64,000 nucleotides of DNA from Pedobacter nototheniae (GTDB lineage: Bacteria; Bacteroidota; Bacteroidia; Sphingobacteriales; Sphingobacteriaceae): NCBI RefSeq assembly GCF_004335085.1, contig NZ_RQRS01000005.1:1-64000 (forward strand). Direction: 5' to 3'. This document shows, piece by piece, positions 61,416 through 64,000 of the stretch; the first letter of the stretch is position 1, and each line of letters starts with the position of its first letter. Both the position numbers and the translations under genes were made by a program. A model generated the notes under the pieces. It was not told the DNA's origin, did no database searches, and worked only from the letters and a program-made list of their open reading frames with translations.

Positions 61416-63809
61416 TTATTCATATTTTAAAGCATCTATTGTATTTGCTGTTGCCGCCTTGTAAGACCTTATGCTAACGGTAATTAAGGTAATTAGCATA
61501 GAAATAACCATGGCTAATGCGAAGGGCCAAATGCTAAGCTCAATGCGGTAGGTAAAGCCCGATAACCATTTAGAAACGAACAGATAGGCTAATGGCCAGG
61601 CTACAACATTTGCCAGAAAAACCATTAATAAGAATGAGCCGTTAAGCATTTTTACAAGTTCTACTGTTGATGCGCCTAAAACTTTTCTAATGGCTACTTC
61701 TCGGGTTCTTTGTGTGGCAACAAAAGAGATTAATCCGAACAAACCGATAAAGGATATAAACATAATTATGCCTGCAAAAACCTTAAATAAGGTACCCATA
61801 ATTACTTCAGAGCGGTAATAATTACTAATTTGCTCATCAAAAAATGAAGAGTCATAAACATATTCGGGTAATACAGAATTCCATGTTTTTTCAATGGCTG
61901 GCATGGTTTGCATAATCATCTTACTATCCATTTTCACTGCCATTTGGGTTAAATTTCTTTTCCTGCTAAAAATTACAATTGGCGATATTTCTTCATGTAA
62001 GCTGCCATTGTTAAAATCTTTAACCACTCCAACAATAGGCCCGCTAGCACCATTCATGCTCATTATTTTCCCAATGGCATCAGTAGGATTAATAACATTC
62101 AACTTTCTTAAAAGCGTTTCGTTAACTACAAAATCTTTAATGGTATCGCTTTTCGAAATTGGTTTTCCAGCTATAAATTTTAAACCAAAAGTTTGAAAGT
62201 AGTTTTCATCTGCATATTTGGTATTTACCTGAAAATCGGCGTCTTTAGAACTATTATATCGGAAGCTGGTTTCGTTATTATTTGAAGATGAAGGTGCCGC
62301 TCCACAAAAACTAACTGATTTTACACCTGGAATTTGCAAAATACGTTCTTTCAAAGTATTAGAACGAAGCCCACCAACACTATCGGCAGGCACATCAACC
62401 ATTGCAATTGCGCTACTATCAAAACCCAGTGGTTTTTCGCGAATGTATTTCATTTGTTTAAGCACAATCAATGTACCGATGATGAGGATAATGGTTATCG
62501 CAAATTGTACTACAACTAAAATTTTCCTTAAACCTAAGCCTCCTGTATTTGCGGTGATTTTATTTTTTATGGCAAGTGCCGGACTAAAGCCAGACATAAT
62601 CATGGCGGGGTAGAATCCTGCAAAGAAACTAACAAATAAAATCATAATCAGCATAAAGCCAAATATGCTTGGGTGCTGAAAAATACTGAAAGATATTTGC
62701 TGGTTAAAAAGATTCTGCATACCTGGTAAAGCTGCCTCTGTAAGCACACAGGCAACAAGTAAGGCCATTGTAGATATGGTTAGTGTTTCCGTCAGAAACT
62801 GAACAACAAGTTGTTTTCTGCCACTGCCCATTACCTTTCTAACACCAACCTCCTTACTTCTGCTAACGGCTTGTGCAGTTGCAAGATTAATAAAATTGAT
62901 ACAGGCCGTTAACAATAAAAATATACCAATAATGCCCAAACCATAAAGTTGTTTTAAAGGCATTGTTGAGTGGGTAAAATTACCATAACGCTCATTGTAA
63001 TGAATATCTGCCAATGGCTGAAAAGCATGACTTTCTTTACCTGGACCTTTTTCTACATAATATTTGGTAATAAATTTTTGTAATGGGGCATCCAAACTGC
63101 TTACATCAAACCCTTTTTTAAGTAAAATATAGCATTCAGAACCTGATGAACACGAGCCCCAACGGGTTAAACTTCTGTCTTTATAGCTTTTGTAAGATAG
63201 TACGATCTTTAAAGGGTACGAGCTATTTTCTGGAATATCATCTAATACACCAGTAACCTTAAAAGTTTCAGTATTCTGGAAGTTAATATCCTTTCCGACT
63301 GCTTTTTTCCAGTCACCAAAAAATTTAGTAGCCATTTCCTTTGAGAGCACAACTGTATTTGGAGCAGATAAGGCTTGTTTTGCACTACCAGAAAGCCATT
63401 TAAAATCGAAAATATCAAAAAATTCAGGTTCTGCATAAAACACATCTTCAGCTACTTTAAGTTTTTCTACCCCCGGGGCGCTATTTACTTTAATAATGCC
63501 AGAACTATTTTGAATGGCGGCAACCTTATCAACAAGTTGTGAAAAATCATTGCGCATTGCAGGTGGCAAAGGTCGTGGCGTACCTTGCGAATAAGATTCA
63601 TTCCCATCGCCATATTTCCAACCCGATACTACCCTATAAATTCTATTTTCATTTGCATGCCCCTTATCATAGCTTAACTGATAGCGTGTAAAAATGAAAA
63701 TCAAAATACAACTGGCCATTCCGATAGAAAGACCAAGGATATTAATTAAGGTATAGCCTTTATTTTTCCAAAGGTTTCTCCAGGCTATTTTTAGATTTAA
63801 TTTAAACAT
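61416..63809 (-). CDS. FtsX/MacB-type ABC permease
   Basis: The 797-residue protein has the same layout as the next gene: MFKLNLKIAWRNLWKNKGYTLINILGLSIGMASCILIF, a periplasmic domain, FtsX helices near 290-410 (INFINLATAQAVSRSKEVGVRKVMGSGRKQLV), a second periplasmic part and final helices ending KAATANTIDALKYE. Together with the second permease and the one ATPase it likely forms a heteromeric complex. It is the first gene of the operon. The upstream 190 bases carry no clear -7/-33 pair. Confidence 0.9.
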   Translation of the reverse strand: MFKLNLKIAWRNLWKNKGYTLINILGLSIGMASCILIFIFTRYQLSYDKGHANENRIYRVVSGWKYGDGNESYSQGTPRPLPPAMRNDFSQLVDKVAAIQNSSGIIKVNSAPGVEKLKVAEDVFYAEPEFFDIFDFKWLSGSAKQALSAPNTVVLSKEMATKFFGDWKKAVGKDINFQNTETFKVTGVLDDIPENSSYPLKIVLSYKSYKDRSLTRWGSCSSGSECYILLKKGFDVSSLDAPLQKFITKYYVEKGPGKESHAFQPLADIHYNERYGNFTHSTMPLKQLYGLGIIGIFLLLTACINFINLATAQAVSRSKEVGVRKVMGSGRKQLVVQFLTETLTISTMALLVACVLTEAALPGMQNLFNQQISFSIFQHPSIFGFMLIMILFVSFFAGFYPAMIMSGFSPALAIKNKITANTGGLGLRKILVVVQFAITIILIIGTLIVLKQMKYIREKPLGFDSSAIAMVDVPADSVGGLRSNTLKERILQIPGVKSVSFCGAAPSSSNNNETSFRYNSSKDADFQVNTKYADENYFQTFGLKFIAGKPISKSDTIKDFVVNETLLRKLNVINPTDAIGKIMSMNGASGPIVGVVKDFNNGSLHEEISPIVIFSRKRNLTQMAVKMDSKMIMQTMPAIEKTWNSVLPEYVYDSSFFDEQISNYYRSEVIMGTLFKVFAGIIMFISFIGLFGLISFVATQRTREVAIRKVLGASTVELVKMLNGSFLLMVFLANVVAWPLAYLFVSKWLSGFTYRIELSIWPFALAMVISMLITLITVSIRSYKAATANTIDALKYE

Positions 63810-64000
63810 ATACTGTATAGTTGTTATTTAAAATGATTTAAAGGCTATTCATTTTTTTCAATTATCAGTATGCCAATTTTATACCAATCAAAACAATAAA
63901 AACAAAAAGCTGATTAACAGACAATTAATTCAATTCAAAATTTAGAGCTGTTCATTATCGAACATTGATTGTACGTTACCGAACGGATAATCTCACCTTA

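Noticed and set aside
63866-63876. TTGGCAT on the minus strand upstream of the ABC permease operon as a sigma-54 -24 element
   Set aside because: No GC -12 element at the required distance; downstream bases read TAAT. A single half is not enough.

Overview
The window looks like a chromosomal segment of a Bacteroidota bacterium, most likely a Sphingobacteriaceae member close to Pedobacter. The evidence is low GC, Bacteroidota-type promoters (TTTG, about 19 bases, then TAnnTTTG), a short primary sigma factor without region 1.1, a Rho factor with a long hydrophilic insertion, long-form GAPDH, and clade-typical families (DUF4290 before murA, DUF2851 with a PspC-like protein, SixA-like phosphatase, FtsX/MacB permease pairs). 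No rRNA operon, CRISPR array, integrase or intact insertion sequence was seen.

Layout. 1-7.9 kb: a MocR-like regulator divergent from a TonB-dependent receptor, a LysR regulator divergent from a GNAT-EamA pair, a second EamA exporter and two paralogous small membrane proteins. 7.9-11.3 kb: an accessory pocket beside tRNA-Leu(GAG) with a RloA-like ATPase and RloB, a decayed ORF remnant and a small orphan gene. 11.4-20.5 kb: MBL hydrolase, LolA, FtsK, ankyrin protein, PspC-like, DUF2851, EamA, PyrF. 20.8-28.5 kb: Rho, PssA, Hpt protein, FolK, SppA, a lipoprotein and a PolX-like PHP protein. 29-36.6 kb: heptose adenylyltransferase, glycosyltransferase 9, SixA-like phosphatase, DUF4290, MurA, cystathionine beta-synthase, DprA. 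36.7-40 kb: a LolD-type ATPase operon with a pre-ATP-grasp-like protein, a degenerate HAD protein and an S41 protease lipoprotein. 40.1-44.3 kb: a membrane-protein and winged-helix regulator cluster with a duplicated palindromic operator, then a ferritin-like protein. 44.4-50.9 kb: SucC, an XRE/DUF2975 pair, RpoD, GAPDH and a small ABC pair. 51-57.6 kb: AMP nucleosidase, ClpX/ClpP, a broken four-helix-bundle gene, trigger factor, tRNA-Leu(UAG), a lipoprotein and a BtuF-like protein. 57.7-58.0 kb: fourteen 21-bp tandem repeats. 58.2-63.8 kb: an ABC exporter operon with one ATPase and two FtsX/MacB permeases.

Most genes are housekeeping: envelope building (MurA, LolA/LolD, heptose and glycosyltransferase genes), proteostasis (ClpXP, trigger factor, SppA), transcription (RpoD, Rho) and central metabolism (SucC, GAPDH, PyrF, FolK). 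The points most worth a second look are key-residue losses in otherwise recognisable enzymes (MocR Lys to Arg, MurA Cys to Asp, PolX Asp/Asp to Glu/Glu, HAD nucleophile Asp to Glu), the RloAB module next to a tRNA, the 21-bp repeat array, the duplicated CTTTG-N5-CAAAG operator, and several intergenic repeat families. All calls come from reading the sequence; no database search was made.
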